This document shows, in pieces, positions 34,460 to 44,918 of a DNA stretch of 64,000 nt. The DNA lies in contig JARKIP010000065.1 of the NCBI GenBank assembly GCA_029990175.1, positions 25,708,501 to 25,772,500 on the forward strand, given 5' to 3'. The position numbers and the translations under genes are program-made. The notes beneath the pieces are model-generated. The model made no database searches. It was not told where the DNA came from and was given only the letters and a program-made list of their open reading frames with translations. The stretch's first letter is position 1; each line of letters opens with the position of its first letter. Source of the stretch: Petunia secreta (taxonomy: Eukaryota > Streptophyta > Magnoliopsida > Solanales > Solanaceae).

Positions 34460-35092
34460 TTTCACGACCAATTTTCTGAACGATTCATTACACGGTACCT
34501 AAAGACCTGGCGAACGAGACCTGCTAAACTATTCTTGCATCTTTCAAGAACTTATAATAATTTAAATAATTCATAACTTTGCAACTTATAATAAATATTT
34601 AATATAACATTAAAATACTTCGAGATTTAAATCTTAAAAAAGTATGCACCATAACGCTTCTAACTCATTGTCTATGAAGCCTCTAAAATTGGAATACTGT
34701 CATATTGCACGAGACATTAAACCCTCGACACTACTCAACTGAACAAATAAAATAAATAAAAGAACTGGTGAGAAAAGCTGATATGTCTCTACTGAAAGCA
34801 AAGCGGAGCTCACCGACAATTGAGGATGCGAGGAAGAGTCCTAGCCTGTAGTTTGATCGCCTCGGTGACCTGCGTCAACGTTGATGAAGCAACATAGGTT
34901 CCAAGAAAAAGGAACATGAGTAACAAATCGCGCGTCACCCAGTGAATATCATTGACTCCCTCACTAAAGCTGAAACGAGAGTTAATAAAGCATGAATGCA
35001 TAAACTTTACTTTAAAATATCTGAAAATATTAAATCATAATAACCTCTTAACATTGAAACTTAACTTGTACTTTGCTTTCCTTAGGGAGTAC
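34460..35092 (-). repeat. L 5' LTR, 3' part, truncated by K
   Basis: The minus strand ends in GGTCGTGAAA, like the GTCGTGACA end of J. AT-rich, no gene. It is interrupted at 35092 by K, and the rest lies beyond the right edge of the window. Confidence 0.6.
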
Positions 35093-35677
35093 TGTCGCTC
35101 CAAACGCACACGCAAGTATACGCGGTCGATCAAGTAATAAAGTGATAAGAAAGTATCGTTCCCATGAAGACTATTGATTAACTATTAACTAGACAAACTT
35201 CAATTTAAATATTGTTCAAGAGAGTTCAACCGATTTTGAGTGTGTTTAATTAACAAATTAACTAAAAGTAATTGAAGTAAACGGAATGCAAGACAATTCA
35301 AGAGTTTTAGATATCAGTGAGAGAAAATATTCCAGGATTATGGGACGATCACCAATTCAGTTGCACTCATCCGCTATTTGAATTAACTTTAGTTATCTGA
35401 GTTGCTAATCACAGGGTTAATTATACTCACAGAGCTCTTTCGATACCCTGCTCACCTATTCAAGCCAACCTAACGCCTATATGTCTATGGAATTAGCATT
35501 AACTAGAATGCATGTGTTTCTCCTATAAACGGACTAAGCGTGACTGTTAGGTATATTTCTATCCTAAACGCGAAACCATTCCCCGATGCCCGGGTTCAGG
35601 AACACGCTCTACTTAATTCTATTGAAACCTACGTTTCCCACTTTTGAGTTCAACCTTAGGTTCATGGATAGTACTCA

Positions 35678-35682
35678 ACAAC
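35678..35682 (+). repeat. TSD of E, left (acaac)
   Basis: Repeated at 41445-41449. Confidence 0.9.
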
Positions 35683-36507
35683 TGATGCTATACGAACCAG
35701 GCTCACCTGTTCGATTCATCAAGCAAGTCCACCGAGGAGTCATATGGCGCCCACGATCAAAGTGTGGCCGGAATGGAAGATGCCGAAGACTGCCTCGACG
35801 AGCAACAACTTTGGAATCTACCGAGCAGACAACAAGTGACCGTTGCTGACACTGACTTCGGGGAGCTGTGAGATCGAGCACGACTAACGATCAAGCTTGG
35901 GCCCGAAGCTGAAAGCAACCGAACCAAGGAGGAGCGACGCCGAATAGAGAATCGATCAAAGGGCTACAAGTGTGCCCGAGGCAAGGGTGTTCGATTCCAA
36001 ACGTGACCGAGGCAGACAAGCGTCCGAAGATAATGTGTTCGAGCTGAGCTGCCGAACACCTAAACTACTCCAGCCCTGCGTGGCTTTATCTCATTGGTCG
36101 CATGTGACCACTTTACTATTTTGCCTTTTTTATTGTCTATATAAACTCTAGCATAGCTCATTAGGGCACAGTTTTTAGTTGATATTGAATTGAGAGAATA
36201 GAGATAGAATTGGCCTAGCCATTCTTTTTTGAAGCCCGAGGCTTCGTGTATGCCTTCTATGGCTTGGAACCGAAACGGATTTCATCACTAGTATGAATCC
36301 TTGTTAGGTTCAAGTTTCCTTTCTCCCTTGGATAATCAATCATGATTTGATTCGGATTATCCATTCTTTCTTCTATTTCTGTTCTCCCCCTTCCCCGTTT
36401 TCTTGTTATCTTTGTTTCTTACTGCTTCCGCATCTTTACTTCATCGTTTCCGCGTCTGTTTGTTGTCTCCGATTGCAAAGTGTAAACCCACGGGTTTGCT
36501 TGCATCA
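35683..36507 (+). repeat. 5' LTR of E
   Basis: TGATGCTATACG...GCTTGCATCA. It shares CAGCCCTGCGTGGC and ATTGGTCGC.TGTGACC with A and D. TATA box TATATAAAC at 36138-36146. Confidence 0.9.
36138..36146 (+). promoter_or_regulatory. TATA box in the 5' LTR of E
   Basis: TATATAAAC lies about 40 bp downstream of the conserved ATTGGTCGC block. The 3' LTR copy is at 41076-41084. Confidence 0.7.
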
Positions 36508-36510
36508 GTT

Positions 36511-36522
36511 TGGTATTAGAGC
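36511..36522 (+). promoter_or_regulatory. Primer binding site of E
   Basis: TGGTATTAGAGC, iMet type with the same single change as in C. Confidence 0.85.
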
Positions 36523-37696
36523 AAGGCTTGGATTTCGTTCCTACGAATCCACGTTTCTTGTTCAATCTATCTTTACTTTCTGTTGGTGTTCTTATTTTTA
36601 CAAAAAAAAAAAAAAAAAGTAGAAAGAAGAAAATTCAAAAATTTGTGTTGATTGTTGATTGTTTGGATTAAACAGTCACATATTTGGATTCACCACTGTT
36701 AGAGGATCAGATTGGATACCCGACGTACAACGTTTGTGACTAGGGTTTTTCCTTCATATTTTGGACTGTTCTTGACGTGGTGATAGTGAAATCGAACCCC
36801 AGTTGAGTTTGGTGTTTAACGATGAAAAACTGGTGGTTGTTGAGGAATTTGGGTCGATTTTAGTGCTTGAAAATCGAAGTTCCAGTGTTTAGCCACCGTC
36901 CGTACATCGGGGCATTGTTAAAGTGATAACACTGTACGGACGACGCCATAGCTAGTCTTAGCTCGGCTTGGAACTTTTAACATTTTCTCCGATGTTGAAT
37001 TTACCGGAGACGACCCAAATCTTGAGCATAATCTGTTGTTAGTGGACTGTGAACGAATCTTGAAAATTGTCCGTACACCGGAGTAAAGGTTCACTGTTCC
37101 ATTGAAGAAGAAAGGGGTAAACTGTTAAAATCTAAAACCCCAGGTGAAAGGTGTCGGCTAGAAAAGGGAAAGTGGATAAGGTTAAACCCTATCTGTACCG
37201 AGGAGGAAACACTTGTACCGAGGTCACGTGTTCGGAAAATTCCGAAGCGGAACCGAGGAGGAGGTAGATTCTCTTAGGATTTCACTTTTCTTGTGTCCGA
37301 ATATTTCCGATAGTGGATCTTTGGAGTAATTCTTTCTACTCGAGGTCGTACTATCGAATTTGAGATTAATAGGAACTCGTGCGTGGGGTGACCGAAGTCC
37401 AACTTCGTAGATAGTCTTTTGACTCCCCGTGCGCAGTTAAAATAGCTACCGTTCCATCGAGTCATATAAACTCCTTCCGAACCTATACTTGGTAAGTACT
37501 AGTTGTGACTTATCACTTCGGTTTCCTAACAAGAAGGCAAGGCCAACTTGAGTGGAAAAAGGCTGAGTGGTGAGAACAGTGGAGTGAGGTCACAAAAGCC
37601 AACGACCTTTAGTGTAAAACACGAGTGGAAAGAAAATTGAGTGAACATTACTCGAGTGATACACGTGAGGGAGTAAATTTTTGAGGTCCTTTACTC
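36523..37696 (+). other. 5' leader of E
   Basis: Non-coding. A poly-A run of 18 lies at about 36601-36618. The block 37070-37206 matches the leaders of A (18089-18229) and D (49231-49371, minus), including CACTGTTCCATTGAAGAAG and AAGAAAGGGG. The leader ends in a pyrimidine-rich tract and TTGCAG (to 37709), a good 3' splice-site candidate. Confidence 0.8.
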
Positions 37697-40525
37697 TTGT
37701 TTGTTGCAGCTATATCTTCGGATGATGATGACTACGGAGGGTATGATTCGTGTGGAGATGATGGAGACTATGGTTCCTACGGAGGTGATGATTGTTATAA
37801 CGACACCGGGGACTATGGCTCTTACGAGGACGAAGCAGGTCACTATGGTGAGTACGAAGACGAAGAAGACTACGAAGCCTGTGAAGATGAACGAGGAGAA
37901 TCTTTTGCTTCGGGTCAAGAGTACGAAGAAAGTGACGCTTCGAGGTACGATGACTCTACTTACTCTCATTGTGATGACCATGAATACGACGAATGTGACA
38001 TCGAGGAAGTCGATGACGAAGTTGACCGAGCAAACTATTTGATGTCTTCTTCCGTCGGTGTCTCGTGTGGAGATCAAGGGAGTAGTAGAACTCCTTCCAT
38101 CGGGTTGGGAGGAGGTGGTGGAGGTTGTTCAATGGGAGGAGGAGGATTTGCAACTTACAGTCGTGGCACACGACTCAATGCTTCCAATTCCTATGGAAAG
38201 GGTGGCTCGAGGAGCACTGGTGGATATGGACCCGAGGAGAGTAGAGGAGGTTTTTACCGAACTCCTCCTCCGAGGAGAAGTTCTTACGGGTTCCATGCTC
38301 GAACTCCTTCCTCGACTTTCAACACTGATAATGTTGGGAGAGTGAAAGGAAGTGGGAGTTATCATAGTGGTGTTACCACTAGTGGAGGGATAAGGAGAGC
38401 CCAAGGTGTTGGTCTTGATGGATTGGGATACTCAAGTTCTTACTTGGATCTTCCTATACGAAACCTGGGTAGAAGTAGGTTCGCTGTTGAGGTAAATGGT
38501 TATGGAGGAAATTTGCTCAGGATGGGAGGAACCGATGTCAATTGCATTAGCGCTTATTTGGTACGGACCCTAAAAATACTGTGCTATAAATTGAAACATC
38601 CTTATACGTATAAGGGAGTGAGGGTTTCAAATGAAGCTCGAGTACTCATATCTCATGGAGATTATAGAGAATATGCTTGGTGCCACGTGTATTCCATGCC
38701 CAATCTTGATGTTTGGCTAGGGGACCCATGGGTGCACAGCAAGCAGGTGCTATATCTCGATGAGAGGGATGTGTACCTTGTGTACAACAGAGAGCTGCAA
38801 ATAGCTTATACGTTCACACCTCACGGGTTGAAGGGAAAGATGTCCATTGGTGTATATGCTTCGATTTTACAGATAAGAAAAGAGCGAGAGCTCCAATCCA
38901 GGATCGAAAGAGTGCCATCGAGGAGTCCTACGAACACAAGGAGCAGTGGGAAAAGTGCAAGAAAAGAACCGACCGAAGTCAATATTGAGAGCCCGAAGCC
39001 CCAAACTTTGAAGCAAAGTGGCTCACCGACAACAAAAGAGGAGACCGCGGTTGATGAGTCTTCGAGTCCTCGACTTCGGGTCGATGTTAAAAGTCCACCT
39101 ACTCCAGCTATGGGTATTCTTGGGCCTCGACCCAACTCACCCGAATATGAGAGACAAAAGATCGAGAGGAGTAAGGGAGTGACCGGTGACAACTCTCGAG
39201 AGGAAAAAGGAGAGGCTGTGTTGAGTGATGTGAGTGAGTTGTCACCACCCAAAACCACACCAGACCTTGAAAAGAAAATGAGGGGAAAGAGAGAGGGAAA
39301 AAGAATCATTGAGAGTGAGGACACCCATTATTCTAACCTTAACCCTTTATCTTTTTCTTCTACTTGTTCGAAATCTTGTGCAGGAACTCTTAGAGGCAAA
39401 CCGAAGGAGCCTCAACTCTGTGCCGAAGTAGATAGACAAGGTAAAGAAGATCTTACATGTGAGCTCCACGAAGAAGAAACTACTTATGAGACTTCGGAGA
39501 CAGTGAGAGAAACCGAAGGTCACTCCGAGGTAAGTGTTCGATTTCCTTCCCGTGAGCATGATACTTCCTTGTCTTGTGAAATTGTATGTGAAAACTCTAT
39601 GCTAGTTGATGATTTGTATGATTACAATGTGTTTGCAACTAGTGTAGATTCGAATGGTCAACTTGTGAGTGAATGTGAACCACTAGTTGAGAGAATTGAT
39701 ATGCCACATCATGATGTGAGCTCGATCTTCATCGAATCTCTCTTTAGTGATGAAGTCGTAGTTGACCTTACTTGTGACCCTTGTTATGACACACCACCAA
39801 TCTTTGATAAAGGGGAAAATGAGTTGTTTGATCATACCCTTGTTGAAATTATTGCCTATGGTGGATCTGTGTGTTGTAGTGAGGAAGATGATACCCTTGA
39901 GGAGTCCTTAGTGGATGAGTTGGATCGGATTATATTCGATGACTCCTCAAGTGTGGTCGATGACCTGGGCTCGGATGCACCTTTGATGGGCAGTGAACTT
40001 ATTTTCACTAACCCTCTGTTCGAAGGAGATGGTGATGAGCATCCGACTCGAGGAGAACCACCTCGGTTTGAAAGGCTTAACCCCGTAGATAATCCATTAT
40101 TTGAGACCTTCTTCGGAAGTTTGTCTAAAGAGAAGGGTTGTCTTGGAGTTCATTGGGGAGGTGAAAAGCTCTCTCTTGGTGTGAATAAGATTGCTTTTAA
40201 GAAGGGGAGTGGAGTATTCGATGTTAGTTGTCGAGTCAATCATTTTACTTACTACATTCCACATGTTGATCACACCTCGAGTATTATACATACCGAAGTC
40301 CATAAGCCCCATGGTGATAAAAGTGAACTGCGGGCTTGGTATGTTGACTACGAGTTTAGAGTTGATAGGGCCTTTGATCGTTGCATCTTCCATGTAAAGT
40401 GTCCTATTGATCTCTTCATGTACTTGAGCCAAGAACTTGCTGTTTCATTTGGAGACATAGGTTGTTTGATTATTATTGATGCTTGGCTCTATCATAAGAG
40501 TGTGTTTTCCACTCTTAAACACTAA
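37697..40525 (+). CDS. Long ORF of E: acidic/Tyr-rich protein with pseudo-protease domain
   Basis: About 940 codons, uninterrupted; not a known family to me. By residue: 5-110, a very acidic Tyr/Gly/Asp/Glu-rich stretch; 120-255, Gly/Ser/Arg-rich; 258-375, collinear with the CRM aspartic protease (KHPYTYKG, then DVWLGDPW near 337, matching KHPHPYKL and LLLGQPW in D), but the active-site DSG is MGG; 390-560, Ser/Pro/Lys linker with SPPTPAMGILGPRPNSPE; 560-940, a Cys/acidic half with CDPCYDTPPIFDKGE and a C-terminal IDAWLYHKS. No ATG lies at the start: the codon matching the ATG of H is ATA, so the AUG may come from a spliced upstream exon, or translation may begin later (an in-frame ATG near codon 116). 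The role is unknown; because of position and composition it may act as a gag-like or accessory protein. Confidence 0.8.
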   Translation: MFVAAISSDDDDYGGYDSCGDDGDYGSYGGDDCYNDTGDYGSYEDEAGHYGEYEDEEDYEACEDERGESFASGQEYEESDASRYDDSTYSHCDDHEYDECDIEEVDDEVDRANYLMSSSVGVSCGDQGSSRTPSIGLGGGGGGCSMGGGGFATYSRGTRLNASNSYGKGGSRSTGGYGPEESRGGFYRTPPPRRSSYGFHARTPSSTFNTDNVGRVKGSGSYHSGVTTSGGIRRAQGVGLDGLGYSSSYLDLPIRNLGRSRFAVEVNGYGGNLLRMGGTDVNCISAYLVRTLKILCYKLKHPYTYKGVRVSNEARVLISHGDYREYAWCHVYSMPNLDVWLGDPWVHSKQVLYLDERDVYLVYNRELQIAYTFTPHGLKGKMSIGVYASILQIRKERELQSRIERVPSRSPTNTRSSGKSARKEPTEVNIESPKPQTLKQSGSPTTKEETAVDESSSPRLRVDVKSPPTPAMGILGPRPNSPEYERQKIERSKGVTGDNSREEKGEAVLSDVSELSPPKTTPDLEKKMRGKREGKRIIESEDTHYSNLNPLSFSSTCSKSCAGTLRGKPKEPQLCAEVDRQGKEDLTCELHEEETTYETSETVRETEGHSEVSVRFPSREHDTSLSCEIVCENSMLVDDLYDYNVFATSVDSNGQLVSECEPLVERIDMPHHDVSSIFIESLFSDEVVVDLTCDPCYDTPPIFDKGENELFDHTLVEIIAYGGSVCCSEEDDTLEESLVDELDRIIFDDSSSVVDDLGSDAPLMGSELIFTNPLFEGDGDEHPTRGEPPRFERLNPVDNPLFETFFGSLSKEKGCLGVHWGGEKLSLGVNKIAFKKGSGVFDVSCRVNHFTYYIPHVDHTSSIIHTEVHKPHGDKSELRAWYVDYEFRVDRAFDRCIFHVKCPIDLFMYLSQELAVSFGDIGCLIIIDAWLYHKSVFSTLKH

Positions 40526-40620
40526 CCTACTTTCGAAGTAGGAAGCTTTGTTTGTCTTTGCCTTGTTGCAGGTCTTGTCGGTTTGATTTTGAGGACGAAA
40601 TCCTTTCAAGAAGGGGAGGA
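40526..40620 (+). promoter_or_regulatory. Vestigial pol tail and polypurine tract of E
   Basis: The 95 bp between the ORF stop and the 3' LTR still read RTKSFQEGEDD in one frame, the same peptide that ends CRM pol before the LTR, and end in AAGAAGGGGAGGA. It is untranslated here unless spliced (TTGTTGCAG at 40564-40572), so its preservation fits a cis role in plus-strand priming. Confidence 0.8.
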
Positions 40621-41444
40621 TGATGCAATACGAACCAGGCTCACCTGTTCGATTCATCAAGCAAGTCCACCGAGGAGTCATATGGCGCCCACGATCAAAG
40701 TGTGGCTGGAATGGAAGATGCCGAAGACTGCCTCGACGAGCAACAACTTTGGAATCCACCGAGCAGACAACAAGTGACCGTTGCTGACACTGACTTCGGG
40801 GAGCTGTGAGATCGAGCACGACTAACGATCAAGCTTGGGCCCGAAGCTGAAAGCAACCGAACCAAGGAGGAGCGACGCCGAACAGAGAATCGATCAAAGG
40901 GCTACAAGTGTGCCCGAGGCAAGGGTGTTCGATTCCAAACGTGACCGAGGCAGACAAGCGTCCGAAGATAATGTGTTCGAGCTGAGCTGCCGAACACCTA
41001 AACCACTCCAGCCCTGCGTGGCTTTATCTCATTGGTCGCATGTGACCACTTTACTATTTTGCCTTTTTTATTGTCTATATAAACTCTAGCATAGCTCATT
41101 AGGGCACAGTTTTTAGTTGATATTGAATTGAGAGAATAGAGATAGAATTGGCCGAGCCATTCTTGTTTGAAGCCCGAGGCTTCGTGTATGCCTTCTATGG
41201 CTTGGAACCGAAATGGATTTCATCACTAGTATGAATCCTTGTTAGGTTCAAGTTTCCTTTCTCCCTTGGATAATCAATCATGATTTGATTCGGATTATCC
41301 ATTCTTTCTTCTATTTTTGTTCTCCCCCTTCCCCATTTTCTTGTTATCTTTGTTTCTTACTGCTTCCGCATCTTTACTTCATCGTTTCCGCGTCTGTTTG
41401 TTGTCTCCGATTGCAAAGTGTAAACCCACGGGTTTGCTTGCATC
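40621..41444 (+). repeat. 3' LTR of E
   Basis: 824 bp, TGATGCAATACG...GCTTGCATCA; TSD acaac follows at 41445-41449. Confidence 0.9.
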
Positions 41445-42123
41445 AACAACTGGCCAGGAAATCAAGTAATTCAGAGCAGAATTAAATAAACAACTCAATC
41501 TGATAAATTTTATAGAATTCAACCAACTTCAGAGTACAACTTTTATGGTTAACCTATAACCCCAGAATAATAGAGTTTAGCTACTCATAGACAAGTTAGC
41601 TTTCTCACAAAATAGTCTAGAATTCATGAAACAATAAAGTGAAAAGAAGAATTACAACTTAATTGATGAATCTTGGTTCTCTAGCCTCTACTATGGTTCT
41701 TGCCTCCAAAAAGTACGTAATAAGCTAGGCAAAAACTTTACAAGGGTTTAATAATTAGAAATATTGTTGTAACCCACGTTTTTAGCTAGTCTTGGCAGCT
41801 CTGGGACTATTTTACGGCACATACACCGGAGCATGCCAAGCATCTGTGGCTGTATGCACTCCTTTTTTCAATTTCATCGATATTTGCACTCTTCCCGGAC
41901 CATACAGCCTAGCAAGACAAGCATCCATGGCTGTACCCATCGCTTCTTCCTTGTTCTTGTATAAATCACGCTCCAATTCCCTTCAATTCGCTCCTAAAAT
42001 ATCCAAACACCTCAAGTTAGCATTTTACTATAAATCACACCTTTTTGGGCACATAATACACTGAAAATAACTCAAAAGCTATAAGAAATCGACGCGGGGA
42101 CATAAGATACACGCCCAATATCA

Positions 42124-43204
42124 ACACCCCATACTTAAACTTTGTTCGTCCCCGAACAAATAAACCCAACACACTTATACTCAATAGATCTCAACTACCC
42201 AACTCAAGAACTTCAAGGAAGCGCACCTATGAAATAGGTTGATACCAACAATTAGCCACTAGACATACAAGCACACAAATCCCCATATTTGCACACCACA
42301 CATTTAGAAAACAAGAATTATCAAAGCAGTCAAGTAGCAACAACCAATCCTCAAGAAACGACTCTTCACACCAACTTACTCAAGACATGCCTACTCACTC
42401 AAGATTAGGGCCTAATAAAAGCTCCAACCTCTCATAATTCATGTGCCCTCACCAATCAAAGTCTAGTCCCAATCACACAAAAATATATCAACTGAATTAT
42501 AAGGGACTTTCAAGATAGGAAGAATTCTCTCAGACTCAAAAACGAATCTCAAGTGCCACACAATGGTACCATAGGCTTGCCCGTGGTGTAGGACACGCTA
42601 AATGTAGGCTCGCTCCTATTCGGGATTAACTAGGACTTTAAGGGTTGTAATGTAGGCCAAAGGACGGGTAATGGTTAAAATGATGACTACCTCCCTAAGC
42701 ACTTTAATACATCACTTCCACTTTTTATAGCTCAACTCTTTACAAAAACAACCGAGCTATCATCAGAACATAAACTCAAACACTTCCCTCCCTTTAAGTA
42801 TTTTTTAATCAATGTGCACAACACTAGTAAGGATTGAGAATTTTTTCTCTTTTGCTTTCTTTTTATTTATCACTTTTCATTTTTTTCCAACTTTTTTCTT
42901 TTCTTTTCTCTCTTTTTTTTCAATATTTTTCAATTTTTCCTCAACCTTGCCAATGTACTTTTTCCTCAAAAATACCATCATAAATTTACTCTTATTGACT
43001 CCACTCAAAAGCCATCAATTCCACCATCCACAACTCCACTAACAACAATATTTTCAATTAAAGTGCTCTAAGGAGTACGGGTTCAAAAAGAGGATAATTA
43101 AGAACAAAGGGAATAGGCTTGTAATGTGGGTGTCAACAAAAATAAAAAAACTAATAAGCTCAAACAGGGTTACAAGGGATATATATGAACGGGTAGGCTA
43201 ATCA
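42124..43204 (-). other. K 3' untranslated part, left piece
   Basis: No gene. Next to the LTR lies a purine-rich (minus strand) segment TTTAAGTATGGGGTGT, the likely polypurine tract. Long pyrimidine runs occur at 42836-42965. Confidence 0.55.
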
Positions 43205-43209
43205 AGGCT
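43205..43209 (+). repeat. TSD of D, left (aggct)
   Basis: Repeated at 51044-51048. Confidence 0.92.
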
Positions 43210-43959
43210 TGATGCAATGCAAATCCCGAAGGGGTTGCTAAGCACAAACGCGGAAGGAAAACAAGAAAGGTAAAAGATAAAAGCAAGACAAAACTTGCTT
43301 CTTTTGAAAGAACAGTGAGGAACCTGTCTCAAAGCTCGATCAAAAAGGACACAAGAATCACCCTAACTATGCAACAATCCTCAAGAGAACATTGCCTCTT
43401 GCAAACTGAATGATCAAGAGGAATGTTCAATCGGACTAACCGAAAGCCACAAGCCCATAAAAGCCCTCACCGGGGTTTTGCTCACGACGGAGACAAGAAG
43501 AAATGTGCTCGGCACTTTCATTCAATTCATCAATATTCAAAACTAGTTAGCTACAATGAAAGGAAACAAGGTTTATATAGGAAATACTAAGGGTAAACTA
43601 GTAAAGGGTCACAGGCGACCAATGGAAATAAGCCACGCAGGGCTGAATTAAATTGTGTTCGGCAGACTTTGACTTCGGTAAGCCTTGGCTTCGGTTCTCG
43701 ATTGTCTGCTCGAACACACTTGTTGCCTTCGGACGCACAATTGTCTTCGAGCTCATTGTCCTCGGTCACTTTGCCTTCGGGCTCAAATCTGAAGATAATG
43801 CCTTCGATTCTTGAGCTCGGCCACTCATCTTCGGAGCAATTGTTTTCCTTCGGCCAGGCTAAGTGAACGTGCACATCGTGCAGCAGCTTGGCTTGGCTTC
43901 TTGTCATCGGTCTCCTCGGTGGATCAATCACTTGATCAGCACGTGATCGGGCTGCATCA
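43210..43959 (-). repeat. 3' LTR of D
   Basis: Minus-strand TGATGCAGCCCG...TTGCATTGCATCA. Pol reads 124 codons into it, to 43587. Confidence 0.92.
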
Positions 43960-44918
43960 TCCTCCCCTTCTTGAGAAGATTTCGTCCTCGAAATCAAGCC
44001 CTCCTCGTCCTCCGAAGTTGGACCTACAACACAAGGGAGGTCGATCACGTAGGCATTGTTGTTGATCTTGGTCAACACTTGAAATGGACCATCCCCTCGA
44101 GGAGCCAACTTTCCTTTCCTTGGGTTCGGGAAGCGTTCCTTTCGGAAGTGAACCCAAACCCAATCTCCCTTCTTTAATTCCAACTTTTTACGCCCCTTGT
44201 TTTTCTTTAAGGAAACCTTTGCATAGGCCTCCTCGAGGTTTTTCTTCACCTTTGCATGCAATTCGATCAAGGCAGCTGCTCGTCGAGTACCTTCAAAATC
44301 AAGAACAGAATCTCGAGGCAATGGGGTTAAATCAAGTGGAATCAAAGGATTAAAGCCATACACACATTCAAATGGGGTCATGTTGATCATTCTATGCACC
44401 GTTCGATTGTATGCGAACTCCATCATGGGCAAACGATCAGCCCAGTTTCCAACCTTCCCTTTGGTAATTGCCCGAAGCAACGATCCCAAGGTTCGGTTAA
44501 CTACCTCGGTCTGTCCATCAGTCTGAGGATGGTGAGACGTCGAGAATAGTAGCTTGGTGCCGAGGGCGCCCCACAAACATTTCCAAAAATGACTCAAGAA
44601 CTTCGAGTCTCGATCACTCACAATAGTACGAGGTACACCATGCAATTTTAACACGTTAGAAACAAACAATGTAGCTACATGCTGTGCATCATCACACTTT
44701 TTGCAAGGAATAAAGTGAGCCATTTTTGAAAAATGGTCAACCACAACGAAGATGCTATCATGTCCTCCCCCCGACCTCGGTAACCCCAAGACAAAGGCCA
44801 TGGATATATCAACCCAAGGTCGATCAGGCACAGGCAACGGGGTGTACAAACCATGAGGGTTGGACTTTGATTTTGCTTTCTTGCAAACGAGACAAGCGTT
44901 GCAAAGCTTTTCCACATC
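43587..44918 (-). pseudogene. D integrase with LTR-encoded tail
   Basis: Would insert the cDNA into the genome. From the minus strand: the second half of the zinc region (CNACLVCKK), the core with SDRDSKFLSHFW and TDGQTEVVNRTLGSLL, a conserved C-terminal domain (RKGKLAPRGDGPFQVLTK), RTKSSQEGEDDA at the purine tract, then an LTR-encoded tail with RRPMTRSQAK. The first catalytic Asp, in DISMDFVLGLP of A, is Ala (DISMAFVLGLP; codon at 44796-44798). A TGA at 44916-44918 separates this frame from the rest of pol. This integrase is predicted inactive. Confidence 0.88.

Larger units (their letters stand above)
35683..41444 (+). mobile_element. E: non-autonomous CRM-like LTR element with its own long ORF
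   Basis: 5762 bp, LTRs of 825 and 824 bp with roughly ten differences by eye, TSD acaac. It has an iMet-type primer site, a leader homologous to those of A and D, one long open frame (37697-40525) and a CRM-type polypurine tract. No reverse transcriptase, RNase H or integrase motif is present. It must be mobilised in trans; the shared leader and LTR block point to the A/D family as helper. Confidence 0.9.
35093..42123 (-). repeat. K 3' LTR, split by element E
   Basis: It runs from TGATATTGGGCG (minus, at 42123) to GGAGCGACA (35093). Without E and one TSD it is about 1.26 kb. It contains CACACGCAAGTATACG, a sequence I associate with this LTR class. No gene. Confidence 0.65.

Noticed and set aside
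43669..44177. Plus-strand frames across the D integrase and LTR, also repeated at 50753-51095
   Set aside because: Antisense shadows of the coding LTR and pol; they recur only because the LTR is duplicated.
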